The translations under genes and the position numbers were made by a program. The notes under the pieces were generated by a model that ran no database searches, was not told where the DNA came from, and saw only the letters and a list, made by a program, of their open reading frames with translations. Of a DNA stretch of 35,153 nucleotides, positions 23,966 through 32,137 are shown piece after piece (position 1 is the stretch's first letter; each line of letters starts with the position of its first letter). The stretch lies in the IMG/VR virus record IMGVR_UViG_3300042090_001017, positions 1 to 35,153 of that record; one strand, 5' to 3'. Source of the stretch: a virus.

Positions 23966-24491
23966 AAATGCTCCGGATCTCCTCGATCCTTTGTTCCGGC
24001 GTCATCTTTTCGGCCGGCTTCTCCATCACTTCCCTCACGCGCCGATCCCGTTCTTCCATCAGCGCCATCTTCCTCTCCTGGACGGCCGCGTTGCGCTCCC
24101 GAATTTCCAGCTCACGCTTCTTCAGCCTGGTCTTCTCGCCCTCCAGCGCCAGCCCCTGCAGCTCGATCGGGTCGGCCCCCGTCAGCGAGTCCGGGTGCTC
24201 CATCAGGTGGCTCTGCGCCAGCGCCATGATCTGCTCGCTCGCATCCATTCCCCCCGCTTTCATCGCCGCAACCAGGTCTTCCATCCGCTCGCGCCCGATC
24301 CGCCGCCGCTCCACTTCCGCGCGCCATTCCGCCGCGCGCCTGGCGATCGTCCGCTCCGCCACGGTCTCGCCGGTTGCGTCCTTGATGGCCTGCGCAATCC
24401 ACGCGCTCGCCTTCTGCGCCGCAAAGCCCTGCACCATCACGCGCCGCCCCTCCGGCGAAAGCGCATCCGTGACTTTGGCCAGCCGCGCCAC
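23952..24491 (-). CDS. Mu gp27-like protein (DUF3486), terminase small subunit
   Basis: A 179-residue, helical, charged protein. N-terminal HTH-like region MARLAKVTDALSPEGRRVMV, then TGETVAERTIARRAAEWRAE, typical of DUF3486 proteins, which precede the gp28-like large terminase. The C-terminus has EKPAEKMTPEQRIEEIRSIY. It likely recognises DNA for packaging as the small terminase. Start is a GTG at 24491, immediately after the previous stop. Length and neighbours agree with Mu gp27. Confidence 0.85.
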   Translation of the reverse strand: MARLAKVTDALSPEGRRVMVQGFAAQKASAWIAQAIKDATGETVAERTIARRAAEWRAEVERRRIGRERMEDLVAAMKAGGMDASEQIMALAQSHLMEHPDSLTGADPIELQGLALEGEKTRLKKRELEIRERNAAVQERKMALMEERDRRVREVMEKPAEKMTPEQRIEEIRSIYGIA

Positions 24492-24492
24492 G

Positions 24493-24834
24493 CTAGAACC
24501 TCACCCCCGGATTCTCCGGCTCCGTGCCGTCGATCAGCCGCAGTCCCTTCGGCAGCAGTTTGCAGAACACAATAGCGTCCGGATCTCCCGCGCCCAGCCG
24601 GTCGCGCCGATACCCCGGCGTCTCGCCCGCCCGCACGATGCGCACGTAGCCCTCATCGGAGAGGTACACCAGGTGGAAGCCCAGGTCTTCCATCGACATC
24701 GGGTAGCCCAGCAGGTCGAGCGCGCCCGCCAGATCGGCCGTCCGCGTCAAGCGCCCGGAGTACTCCTCCATCAGCGCGTGCAGAATCATTCCCCGCTCGC
24801 GCGCGTGCCGTACATTATCGAGCGTCTGCGCCAT
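24493..24834 (-). CDS. Mu gp26-like winged-helix protein (VpaChn25_0724-type)
   Basis: A 113-residue protein with a winged-helix layout: ERGMILHALMEEYSGRLT, LAGALDLLGYPMSMEDLGFH, LVYLSDEGYVRIVRAGE and a final KLLPKGLRLIDGTEPENPG. The arrangement and the ending (LTxxGLxxxxG-x-P) match the gp26-type proteins found between DUF2730- and DUF3486-type genes in Mu-like phages. It may bind DNA or another packaging factor. Overlaps the previous gene by 20 bp. Confidence 0.75.
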   Translation of the reverse strand: MAQTLDNVRHARERGMILHALMEEYSGRLTRTADLAGALDLLGYPMSMEDLGFHLVYLSDEGYVRIVRAGETPGYRRDRLGAGDPDAIVFCKLLPKGLRLIDGTEPENPGVRF

Positions 24835-25117
24835 TGCGTGCCTCCACCAGCTTCTCCAGCATTTCTTTCATGTCGCGGATCGATCGCGATTGCACCCGCA
24901 CCGCCAGCAGCACTTCGTGCTGGTCCGTCTGCCCCGCCTGCACCGTCTGCGCCAGTTGCGTCACGGCCGTCGCCTGTGTCACCATCGCCACAGTCTGATC
25001 CCGCGACGCCTTCAGAAACTCCCCCAGCCACTTATCCGCCAGCTTCCACAGCAGCCAGCACAGCAGCGCTGTCGAGCCAAACTCCTGAATCGCTTTCCAC
25101 ACCAGGTCGAAGCTCAT
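24815..25117 (-). CDS. Mu gp25-like (DUF2730-type) membrane/coiled-coil protein
   Basis: A 100-residue protein with an N-terminal transmembrane segment (STALLCWLLWKLADKWLG, residues 14-31) followed by a helical tail with heptad pattern (VTQLAQTVQAGQTDQHEVLL; SIRDMKEMLEKLVEA). Same size, topology and position as Mu gp25. The ATG at 25117 follows the stop of the LamG gene by a few bases. Function in Mu-like phages is not established. Confidence 0.7.
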   Translation of the reverse strand: MSFDLVWKAIQEFGSTALLCWLLWKLADKWLGEFLKASRDQTVAMVTQATAVTQLAQTVQAGQTDQHEVLLAVRVQSRSIRDMKEMLEKLVEARNGADAR

Positions 25118-25122
25118 AATCC

Positions 25123-26259
25123 TCAATTCACTACGACGATGCGCCTCTTGGCGCTTGCGCCCACGGTAGTCAGACTCCCGACAGTGAGGAAAGACGAAGG
25201 CGCCGATTGGTTGTTGTACTCCGTGGCAATCCAATTCGCGGAGCGCTGCGTAGTCGATACCCTGTACTCGTCCGCGCTGAACGCAAGCAGTGCGCCGCCG
25301 GCGCCGCTGCATGCGTTGCCGAGCGAGATGTCCGCCCCTGTATAAGATGCGTAGCTGCCGGTGTTCGCATTGGTGCCTACCTGCGCGCCATTGATGTACG
25401 CAAATTCTCCCGATGCGCCGACCGAGCCAACCACATATGTCCAAGTCGCTTGGGAGAGGGCCGCGCTGGGCGTGGAGGTGATTTGGGACGAGCCGTTGTA
25501 GGCGTAGAAGTGCAGTTTGTTCGCCGCGTCCAAATACAGGATTTTGTCGCAGGCGCCGCCCACATACCCCTGCTGAAAGCCGCCAATGGTGGACGCCGCT
25601 CCCGGCAAGGTCGGGACGTACATCCAAAGGCTCACCGTGCCCGGCGAAGTGTTCACCGTCTTCGCTCCCATCACCACGCTGTTCGTGGTGGCGGGGAGAT
25701 TGGCGCCGCCGTCGATCTGGCCCGCTGCCGCGGTTACGACGCCTCCGTTTGTGCCGGTATCGGCATTCGCGCTGGAATCCGCCAGAGACAGCGTGGACCC
25801 GTTCGGCAGGTGCCAGATCGAGACATAGTTACTGTCCCACGCCGCCCCCGTCGCGCCACCCTGAAATGCGCTGATTGCGGAGTTCCCGACGCAAAGGTAG
25901 AAGCTACCGCTCGCCGTCAACGAGGGCACCAGGACCCAAGCCTCCATAGCGCCGGTCGAACCAACATAGGTTGGCATCTCCCAGTTCATCAGCGTCGGCG
26001 AGGAGCAAGCGGTCGAGGAAAACACGATGTCGTATCCATAGAGGCTGGTGGCATGGCCCCCGCTGCCGGTCACCGCCAGGCCGCTGACCGTTGGGCATCC
26101 GTTGCCGTCTCCCAGCGTCATGTTGGCGCAGACCAGCACCGTGAAGTTGCTCTGCGACGCCGGAATCTGGCTGGAGTTACCCAGAGTGATGACGCCCTGG
26201 TAGCCGTACCCGGCGAAGGCAGGCAGGGCAACCGCAAGCGAGAGGAAGAGTTTTCTCAT
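25123..26259 (-). CDS. Exported DUF2341/LamG-like lectin protein (378 aa)
   Basis: Start chosen at the ATG at 26259 (MRKLFLSLAVALPAFAGYGY), giving a signal peptide of about 16 residues. Residues about 20-145 read like DUF2341 (GYDIVFSSTAC; NWEMPTYVGS; EAWVLVPSL; FYLCVGN). YVSIWHLPNGSTLSLADSSA leads into a concanavalin A-like LamG jelly roll at about 165-345, with GTVSLWMYVP, LSQATWTYVVG, EFAYINGAQVGT and the closing SADEYRVSTTQRSANWIATE. Such proteins bind carbohydrate at the cell surface or outside. It is the last of five signal-peptide genes in a row and lies directly before the packaging genes. Confidence 0.85.
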   Translation of the reverse strand: MRKLFLSLAVALPAFAGYGYQGVITLGNSSQIPASQSNFTVLVCANMTLGDGNGCPTVSGLAVTGSGGHATSLYGYDIVFSSTACSSPTLMNWEMPTYVGSTGAMEAWVLVPSLTASGSFYLCVGNSAISAFQGGATGAAWDSNYVSIWHLPNGSTLSLADSSANADTGTNGGVVTAAAGQIDGGANLPATTNSVVMGAKTVNTSPGTVSLWMYVPTLPGAASTIGGFQQGYVGGACDKILYLDAANKLHFYAYNGSSQITSTPSAALSQATWTYVVGSVGASGEFAYINGAQVGTNANTGSYASYTGADISLGNACSGAGGALLAFSADEYRVSTTQRSANWIATEYNNQSAPSSFLTVGSLTTVGASAKRRIVVVN

Positions 26260-26261
26260 TG

Positions 26262-29105
26262 TCAGTTCACCGTGTAGTCCACACTGCAATTCAGCGCCGT
26301 GGGCGTTCCGCTGATCGATGTGATCGTGAGCACCACCGGATTATGGGCTGCCACCGCGCAATTGGAAGTCGCGCCGCACTGGCTCGATCCGTTAGCGAAG
26401 GTCGATGTGTTCGCGCCACCCGCGACCGCCGTGAGGTCCGAACCCAGCAGGTGCGCCCCGCTGTCGGTCCCAATCGCGCCTTCTGTGCGCTTGTCGAGGT
26501 TCATCACCACGTTGGTGGAGCCCTGAACGGCACAGTATACGCGTGTCAGCGCGATCGCTGTGGCTGGATTGATTACCAGGATCAGGCCGGAATCCGACGC
26601 CGCCGGCGCCAGGTCCGTCACCGCGGCCGTGCGGGTTTGCAAACCGCCGACTGTCAGATTTTCATTCGCGCTCAGCCCCGATGCGTCCAATGTCGCCAGG
26701 GCCGACGTGCTCGCACCGAAAGAGAGCTTGCCCGTGGTGGACATCGCGATTTCCGGTCCACTGGACGGCGCGACGTTGTTGGCCGCATATTGGTTGACCC
26801 AACCCACTGCGGGATTGCTGCCCGCAGCGGGAACCACCATCTGGTGCCATGTGCCGTCCTGGGCGGCCGAGCCCGTCCACCACGACGCCGCCAACGCCAG
26901 GTCGGCAGAGGAGTAGTTGGCGGAAGACGTCGCCGTGCTCTGCGGGAGGTAGGTCTCCGTTGGCAGGCCGCCGGAGTACCCGTCGTACTTCAAGGGCGCG
27001 ACGGTCGTGGAGTTCACGTCCACCTGGGTGTACAAACCGCCGTTGTAGATCGAGGGCAGGCTGTTGTTGCGCGTGGCAACCATCGTCACGCCCTGGTAGG
27101 CACTGGAGGAATTCTCCATCCGGAGCGCACCGCCCTGGACGCCGTTGCCATTGTTCCCGGTGAGGATCCACTCTCCGTTGTACTTTGCGAGGCCGATGTT
27201 GCTGCAGCCAACAAGGATGCAGGTCCCTGAGTTTGTCTGTCCTAGATAGAGATCGTCCGTGCTCCGTTCGTAATTGTCGGGGCCGATGGCAAAGTACCCC
27301 GCCGTCGAGCTGGGAGCAAGGTATCCCTGGCCGTCCGTGCCGGCCCAAGTGATCGGCGCCTGGCCGAGGCCCGTCCCGATGGCCATCGCGGCGGTCGTCG
27401 GGCTGCCGACATTCACGCCCGTCGCAACATTGGCCATTAAGACGCCGTTCGTGAAAGCCACTGTTTGGCCGCCCTGCAACGATTGCCCCGTCAGAGAGAT
27501 GCCCGCTTGCTGCGTGACGGAGCCGTTGTTCGACACTGTGACGGATGGGCGGTGCGCGCCGCCCGGACTGTATTCACCCCGCTGAATCCACAAGGATTGG
27601 GTGTCGGAGTACGGCGTGATCGCCAGTTCCACCAAGTCCCCATTCGTCCAGGTGAAGGTGTTGGTGTCCAACACCACGGTGGTGCCGCTGGAGTAAAGCA
27701 CCTGGGCGCATGGACTGATCTGGTAGGTGCCCGCGCCTGGGCCGTACCCGTGGTACACCGCGTCGCCTGTCACGCTCATCGAATAGATGTTGAGCGAGGT
27801 GCCGGAAGTGACAGACTGGATCTGGTACCAGGAGTGCAAAGGGCCGGTTGTGCCGGTGTTGTTGAACGGGACCCCTGTATAGGTGTCGGCCGCCAGGTAG
27901 ATGCAACCGGGGTTCATGGCGTCGCCGCCAACCATACCGTTCGCCCAGCTTGTTCCGCTGCCCGTGAAAGCGCTGGTGGTGGTGGAAATTGCACTCACCG
28001 TCCCCGTGGCGTAGGATCCTCTCGACAGGTCCACCAGCACGCGGTTTTGCCCGAACTGATACGTGCTGGCCACGCTGACGACCGCCGCCGGAGTCACCGT
28101 CGCGGCGCTCGCATAGTTTGCATTGAATACCCCAGTCAAGGTGCCGCTTCCCACGGCAGTGAGATTGACTGCGATTTCGTTGGGGTAGCCGGTTGGCGCC
28201 GATCTTCCGATAACCACCCAGTCGCCGGCGCTGCATCCGGTGGAGCTGGCCACCGTCACAGTCTGCGCCGTAATCGAGGCGGTCACAGCCTGCGTCAAGG
28301 TCGTATTGCACGATGTTCTCACCGCGCCAGAGGAAAGGGTCGTGAGGGTCAGGAAAGGTTGCTGCTGCTGCACCCACCGGGCAATGTAGCTGCCTTCGTC
28401 CCCGGCGATGGGGCCGCCGGCGTAGGTCAGGGTGGCTCCTTCGACAATGTTGTCGCTCATTCCATAGGTGGTCTCGGTTTGATTGGTAACCTGCTTCTGC
28501 CCCGATGCCCCGCCCGTGGTTGTGGAGTTCACCGCGATGAAGGTTTTTTTGGCGTTCGTTCCGCTGCCGTATAGCGCCTGTCCGTTGGCAATGTTCAACT
28601 GAAGATCGGCCAGGTTCTCGTCGCTGTAGTTGGGGTTCGTGCTGACGGAAGTGGTCGTCGATTGGACATTGATGGCATCAGCCCCATTCGCATTGCCTGT
28701 GGTGTTGGGGTTTGTGACGGACATCGTCAGGCCGGGAAGAAATAGGTTCGCTGTCGTAGAGCCCGAAGCAGGAATGGCCGTGCTCCCGATGAGGCCGCCC
28801 AGTAAGCCGGCGGCATTGTACTGGAGGGTCCCGGACGATCCGCCCGGTGTGCTGCCGCCGCTCGCCGTATGGCAGTTCCCATCTGCCCCGAGATATTGAG
28901 TCCCTGAGCAGGAGCTAAACAGCCCCACAACATTGCTGGCCGTCGCCGCCACCGGCTGGCTGCTGGAATTCGTGCCCAGCAGCGCGGCGCTCGCCGGCAC
29001 GGTGCCGCCGTTCACCGCATTTGCGCTCACCGACTGGTTCGCGACGCCGTTGATCGACTGCGCCCAACCCGCCAGCGGTAATGCCAGTAAGAGTAGTTTC
29101 CGCAT
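26262..29105 (-). CDS. Exported tail-fibre-like protein (947 aa)
   Basis: A 947-residue, Ser/Thr/Gly/Asn-rich beta protein. Residues 1-15 (MRKLLLLALPLAGWA) form a signal peptide. AGGAG overlapping the previous stop precedes the ATG. Residues about 16-90 contain INGVANQSVSANAVNGG and SCSGTQYLGADGNC, a repetitive head found in fibre-like proteins. The middle (300-700) is a long series of short strands. The last 90 residues (LTRVYCAVQGSTNVVMNLDK to CSVDYTVN) resemble capping domains. The combination of phage fibre style and a Sec signal is odd: virion fibres assemble in the cytoplasm. It could be displayed on the host surface or act as a decoy. No enzyme motif is seen. Confidence 0.75.
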   Translation of the reverse strand: MRKLLLLALPLAGWAQSINGVANQSVSANAVNGGTVPASAALLGTNSSSQPVAATASNVVGLFSSCSGTQYLGADGNCHTASGGSTPGGSSGTLQYNAAGLLGGLIGSTAIPASGSTTANLFLPGLTMSVTNPNTTGNANGADAINVQSTTTSVSTNPNYSDENLADLQLNIANGQALYGSGTNAKKTFIAVNSTTTGGASGQKQVTNQTETTYGMSDNIVEGATLTYAGGPIAGDEGSYIARWVQQQQPFLTLTTLSSGAVRTSCNTTLTQAVTASITAQTVTVASSTGCSAGDWVVIGRSAPTGYPNEIAVNLTAVGSGTLTGVFNANYASAATVTPAAVVSVASTYQFGQNRVLVDLSRGSYATGTVSAISTTTSAFTGSGTSWANGMVGGDAMNPGCIYLAADTYTGVPFNNTGTTGPLHSWYQIQSVTSGTSLNIYSMSVTGDAVYHGYGPGAGTYQISPCAQVLYSSGTTVVLDTNTFTWTNGDLVELAITPYSDTQSLWIQRGEYSPGGAHRPSVTVSNNGSVTQQAGISLTGQSLQGGQTVAFTNGVLMANVATGVNVGSPTTAAMAIGTGLGQAPITWAGTDGQGYLAPSSTAGYFAIGPDNYERSTDDLYLGQTNSGTCILVGCSNIGLAKYNGEWILTGNNGNGVQGGALRMENSSSAYQGVTMVATRNNSLPSIYNGGLYTQVDVNSTTVAPLKYDGYSGGLPTETYLPQSTATSSANYSSADLALAASWWTGSAAQDGTWHQMVVPAAGSNPAVGWVNQYAANNVAPSSGPEIAMSTTGKLSFGASTSALATLDASGLSANENLTVGGLQTRTAAVTDLAPAASDSGLILVINPATAIALTRVYCAVQGSTNVVMNLDKRTEGAIGTDSGAHLLGSDLTAVAGGANTSTFANGSSQCGATSNCAVAAHNPVVLTITSISGTPTALNCSVDYTVN

Positions 29106-29113
29106 TTCAGCTC

Positions 29114-30316
29114 CTATTGATTAACGATTCCGGGAGTCGATGCGTACAACGTCGCGCCATCCGGTGAGGTGAATTCCTGCTGGCTGCATTTGTTTACGGT
29201 GGTCCCTACAGTGATGCCGCCATGCACGGAGGCCGGCCAAGTGAAGGTCCCGCCGGTTGAGCCCTGGCAAATGATGAACCTCCACCAGCCGCCCGCGGTG
29301 ATGTTGCTCACGCTCGCGGTCGCGTTGGTGTTCAAAGCAGCGATGTATTGGACGTTGCCGAGCGAGAGATCGAAAGCGGGGCTGGCACCGGACGCCACCG
29401 TGTTAACGGCGTGAGTCTGTGTCCGGGTGAACGTGTTCAGGCCGAGGATTGCCAGGCTGGCGGATGCGGGTATCGATGTGCCGTTGACGCTCGTACTATT
29501 GGCGAGCGCCGCCGGCAGGTAGGTCGCCGGAATTGTGCCGGTAAGCGCGCCCGCCGCCGCCAGGTTCAGCGCGCCGAATGACGGGTTGGCGCTGGAACCT
29601 CCCGACACTAAGGCGAGCCCACTGGTGGACGATGGGGTGATGCCGCCCACCGTGGTGCTCGTCGCGAACACGCCTATCTGGTATTGCGCTGGAGTGCCGC
29701 TATTGCTCAGATTGCCGCCGCCCGATGGCGTGGCCCACGTCCCGTCTCCGCGCCAGAAGGTCGAGCTGGAGGCCCCAGTCCCGCTGCCCAGATTCGCCAC
29801 GGGAAGGTTACCGGTTACGCCCGTGGAAAGCGGCAGTCCGGTGCCATAGGTCAGCGTGATGCTCGACGGCGTCCCGGCCGCGCCGCCACTGGCCAGCAGC
29901 GTTCCCGAAGTCGGAAACGTCACCGCGGTATTGGCGGTAAGCGTGGCGCCAAACGTAAACGCGCCGGTCATCGTAAAGCTGCCCCCAAGCGAAACCGCCT
30001 TGCCGCCGATGCTGCCCACCGTGGTTGCGCACGCGCCGGCCGAGCTGGTCGCGTCGCCGGTCAGCGCGGGCAACTGCGCGCACGTCGCGGAGCCAGACAA
30101 ATTATTGAAAGTCGGCTGCGCCAGGTGGGGCACGCCGGAGGTGTCGATGTATTGCACCCAGTTGTTGCTCGACAGCGCGATTGATTCGATCCCGCCCAGC
30201 GCGCTTGCGGTCGGGTTGGGCAGGATTACAACCTGGCTGCCTACCCCGTTGATGGTCATCGTCTGCTGCGCGGACAACGCCAGCGCAACCGCGAGGCCCA
30301 GCATCAGTCTCTTCAT
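29114..30316 (-). CDS. Exported tail-fibre-like protein (400 aa) with shared C-terminal domain
   Basis: Residues 1-16 ([16 protein letters not shown]) form a signal peptide. The middle has the tail-fibre signature [20 protein letters not shown] and [19 protein letters not shown] (residues about 155-200), found in many phage fibres as I recall. The last 90 residues ([16 protein letters not shown] ... [19 protein letters not shown]) match the end of the 261-residue protein encoded at 30621-31406 (PTFDFSLCTQQIITL ... [19 protein letters not shown]). The ATG overlaps the previous stop (ATGA). Role probably surface or adhesin; a phage fibre with a signal peptide is unexpected. Confidence 0.75.
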   Translation of the reverse strand: MKRLMLGLAVALALSAQQTMTINGVGSQVVILPNPTASALGGIESIALSSNNWVQYIDTSGVPHLAQPTFNNLSGSATCAQLPALTGDATSSAGACATTVGSIGGKAVSLGGSFTMTGAFTFGATLTANTAVTFPTSGTLLASGGAAGTPSSITLTYGTGLPLSTGVTGNLPVANLGSGTGASSSTFWRGDGTWATPSGGGNLSNSGTPAQYQIGVFATSTTVGGITPSSTSGLALVSGGSSANPSFGALNLAAAGALTGTIPATYLPAALANSTSVNGTSIPASASLAILGLNTFTRTQTHAVNTVASGASPAFDLSLGNVQYIAALNTNATASVSNITAGGWWRFIICQGSTGGTFTWPASVHGGITVGTTVNKCSQQEFTSPDGATLYASTPGIVNQ

Positions 30317-30624
30317 TGCTTTCCCTCTTTCTCGGCGGACGCGCCGCCCGCTTTCGTTTTCGGAACGCAGATCAGGTCTATGAGCCCCTGATCGTTGCGC
30401 ACGTATTGCAGCTCCGCGTCATTGGCGGCGCAGAACGCGGTAGCCTTGCGCGTTGCCTCTCCCTGCAATGCCATCGCGTGCTCGATCACCCACGCCTGCC
30501 GCCAATACTCGCTGGTGATGTCGGTCTGCACGGCAAAGCGCGGGCGGATCTCCGGCGCTGGCGACGCGGGTTTGTCTTGCCCCCACAGCCCGGCACTCAG
30601 CAACAGTAGAACCGCTCTCTTCAT
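30313..30624 (-). CDS. Small exported protein (103 aa)
   Basis: Starts at the ATG at 30624, overlapping the previous stop (ATGA). [16 protein letters not shown] is a signal peptide; the mature part is about 87 residues, with a Pro-rich start ([12 protein letters not shown]), a helix [20 protein letters not shown], two Cys in FCAAND and DLICVPK, and a basic tail. The two Cys could pair in the periplasm. Not a recognised family. It sits between two fibre-like exported genes and may be their chaperone or partner. Confidence 0.65.
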   Translation of the reverse strand: MKRAVLLLLSAGLWGQDKPASPAPEIRPRFAVQTDITSEYWRQAWVIEHAMALQGEATRKATAFCAANDAELQYVRNDQGLIDLICVPKTKAGGASAEKEGKQ

Positions 30625-31406
30625 TGGTTGACCGCTCCTGGATTTAAGCCCAACAGCGTCGAGCCGTCGAGCGAAGTAAACGACTGCACGTTGCGCTTGC
30701 CGCTGAAGGAGCCGATGGTGAAGCCGCCCAACACGGCTCCCGTCCAGGTCACCGAGTAGGCCGGTGAGCCCTGAACGAAAGTGATGGTGCAACCGCCGGG
30801 TACCTGGCAATACGCAGCGTTGGCGATAACCGGTGTCACGCCGCCGGTCAATGTGATGATCTGCTGGGTGCAGAGCGAAAAGTCGAAAGTGGGTGTTGCG
30901 CTGAACGCGACCACCTGCAGGCATTTAGGCGTCCCCCCGCAGATCCCCGGCGCCCATGTCGCTCCCGTCCAGCACAGCGCCTGGCCAATTGTCGCGCTGT
31001 CCTGGCTGAGCTGCTGCGGATTGAAAGTAACTCCCACCGCCGGCGCGACACTTACTCTTACCGCCGCAAGTCCCAGCGCCGTTCCACTGGTAGGTATCAC
31101 CCAGTGATCCGTTCGCGGCGCCGCCCCGACTAACTGCCACGCCGCCGTGTAACTCGTGTTGCTCGGAACGCCGGTGTCGTTCGGCTCTAAGTTCACCGTG
31201 AAAGCGCCATTGATGACTTTTACAATCACCGGGTTAGTATCTACCCACGTTCCATCCGCCGCCAGAAATGCCGCGGTCGCCGTGATAGTGATTTTACCCG
31301 TCGCAAGCGTCTCCCCGTCGCCAGCCGTGATCTTAGTCTGCGACACCGTTGTGGTGGCCATCGCCGCCAGCGCCGAAGCTATCCACAGCAAGCCGAGTTT
31401 CTTCAC
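30621..31406 (-). CDS. Exported protein with N-terminal signal and shared C-terminal domain (261 aa)
   Basis: Start GTG at 31406 overlaps the previous stop (GTGA), giving KKLGLLWIASALAAMATTT, a signal peptide. Residues 25-115 include KITAGDGETLATGKITITAT and VKVINGAFTVNLEPNDTG, which resembles a domain that frames substitution or display proteins in acidobacterial genomes; then a Cys-bearing link (ALCWTGATWAPGICGGTP). The last 90 residues form the C-terminal domain shared with the 400-residue protein. First of the exported block. Function unknown; likely surface-exposed. Confidence 0.7.
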   Translation of the reverse strand: MKKLGLLWIASALAAMATTTVSQTKITAGDGETLATGKITITATAAFLAADGTWVDTNPVIVKVINGAFTVNLEPNDTGVPSNTSYTAAWQLVGAAPRTDHWVIPTSGTALGLAAVRVSVAPAVGVTFNPQQLSQDSATIGQALCWTGATWAPGICGGTPKCLQVVAFSATPTFDFSLCTQQIITLTGGVTPVIANAAYCQVPGGCTITFVQGSPAYSVTWTGAVLGGFTIGSFSGKRNVQSFTSLDGSTLLGLNPGAVNQ

Positions 31407-31588
31407 CGCGCCATCTCCCGCTCGACCGCGTCCACCATAGCCGCCGTCCAGCGCACCCGCCCCGCCAGCGCCGCCCACGCCAGCAGCACCGCCGTTTTCA
31501 CCTCGATCTCGCTCTTATGCCGTATCTGCGCCATCCAAATCAGAGTCCTGACGTCCGACCCGCTCAACTCCATGCGCTTGCGGTTCAC
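31403..31588 (-). CDS. Small hypothetical protein (61 aa)
   Basis: A 61-residue protein starting at a GTG that overlaps the upstream stop (GTGA), and its stop overlaps the next GTG. NRKRMELSGSDVRTLIWMAQ then KTAVLLAWAALAGRVRW, a helical protein with a mildly hydrophobic stretch at 32-43. No recognised domain. Placed at the border between early regulators and the exported block. Confidence 0.55.
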   Translation of the reverse strand: MNRKRMELSGSDVRTLIWMAQIRHKSEIEVKTAVLLAWAALAGRVRWTAAMVDAVEREMAR

Positions 31589-31758
31589 CGCGCGCTCCGC
31601 CGCGAAGACGATAAGGCGGCACGGCCGGCTCCCGGCCCCGGTCCCGCCGCCGCATCGCCCGCGAACGCGCGGGACGGCGTCGGGCCATCGGCCCGTGTGC
31701 GCTTTGTTGCGCCTGTTTTTGCCCCGAAACCCGCGTCCGCAGTCCGTTCGTTCGCCAT
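31585..31758 (-). CDS. Small low-complexity protein (57 aa), doubtful
   Basis: An ATG at 31758 gives 57 residues (MANERTADAGFGAKTGATKR ...) rich in Ala, Gly, Arg and Ser, likely disordered. A TTG start further upstream would overlap the previous gene. The stop overlaps the next GTG start as GTGA, like its neighbours, which is the best sign that it is translated. The ribosome-binding site is weak (AGGA, 11 bases). May be a small basic DNA-associated protein or a spurious frame. Confidence 0.4.
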   Translation of the reverse strand: MANERTADAGFGAKTGATKRTRADGPTPSRAFAGDAAAGPGPGAGRAALSSSRRSAR

Positions 31759-31765
31759 CGCCAAA

Positions 31766-32137
31766 TCAATCCTGCCCCAATTTGTTTTCGCCGCCAAGCG
31801 CCCGCAACTGCTCCGCCGCCAGCTCGCGGATCTGTTCGGACGGGTCGTCGAGCATCGCTTCCAGCTCGCGCCGCCCCAACCGCCGCGCCGGCGCCTGGTC
31901 TTCGATCCGCCGCTCGGCCGGCGGCGCGTACCGCGTCGCGCGTTTTTCCTTCGCCCACTTCTCCGCCCGCAGGCACCAGTTCCAGCAGAACCGCCCGAAA
32001 TTCGAGTACGGCCGGCCGCGGTGAATCTCGGTGGCGTATTCGCGAGCCGACTTCAGCTCCGCATCCACGTCGATTCGCGCTCCGAATCTTTCCCGTAGAG
32101 CCGCTCTCTGTTTCTCGCTAAGAGAGTACTCCTTCAC
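31766..32137 (-). CDS. Hypothetical early protein (123 aa)
   Basis: Starts at a GTG overlapping the previous stop (GTGA). The sequence is charged and helical: KEYSLSEKQRAALRERFGAR, then NFGRFCWNWCLRAEKWAKEK, then ELEAMLDDPSEQIRELAAEQ, and ends LRALGGENKLGQD. No recognised domain; not the Mor/C activator family (no Mor-type HTH). Probably a cytoplasmic early protein. Confidence 0.6.
   Translation of the reverse strand: MKEYSLSEKQRAALRERFGARIDVDAELKSAREYATEIHRGRPYSNFGRFCWNWCLRAEKWAKEKRATRYAPPAERRIEDQAPARRLGRRELEAMLDDPSEQIRELAAEQLRALGGENKLGQD

Noticed and set aside
22476-24575. A 699-residue plus-strand frame opposite the terminase genes
   Set aside because: Same type of Arg/His-rich shadow; the minus strand holds the terminase with Walker and nuclease motifs.
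31766-32137. Candidate for the Mor/C middle-late activator of Mu-like phages
   Set aside because: Position is roughly right but no Mor-type HTH or conserved pattern is visible, so no activator is claimed.
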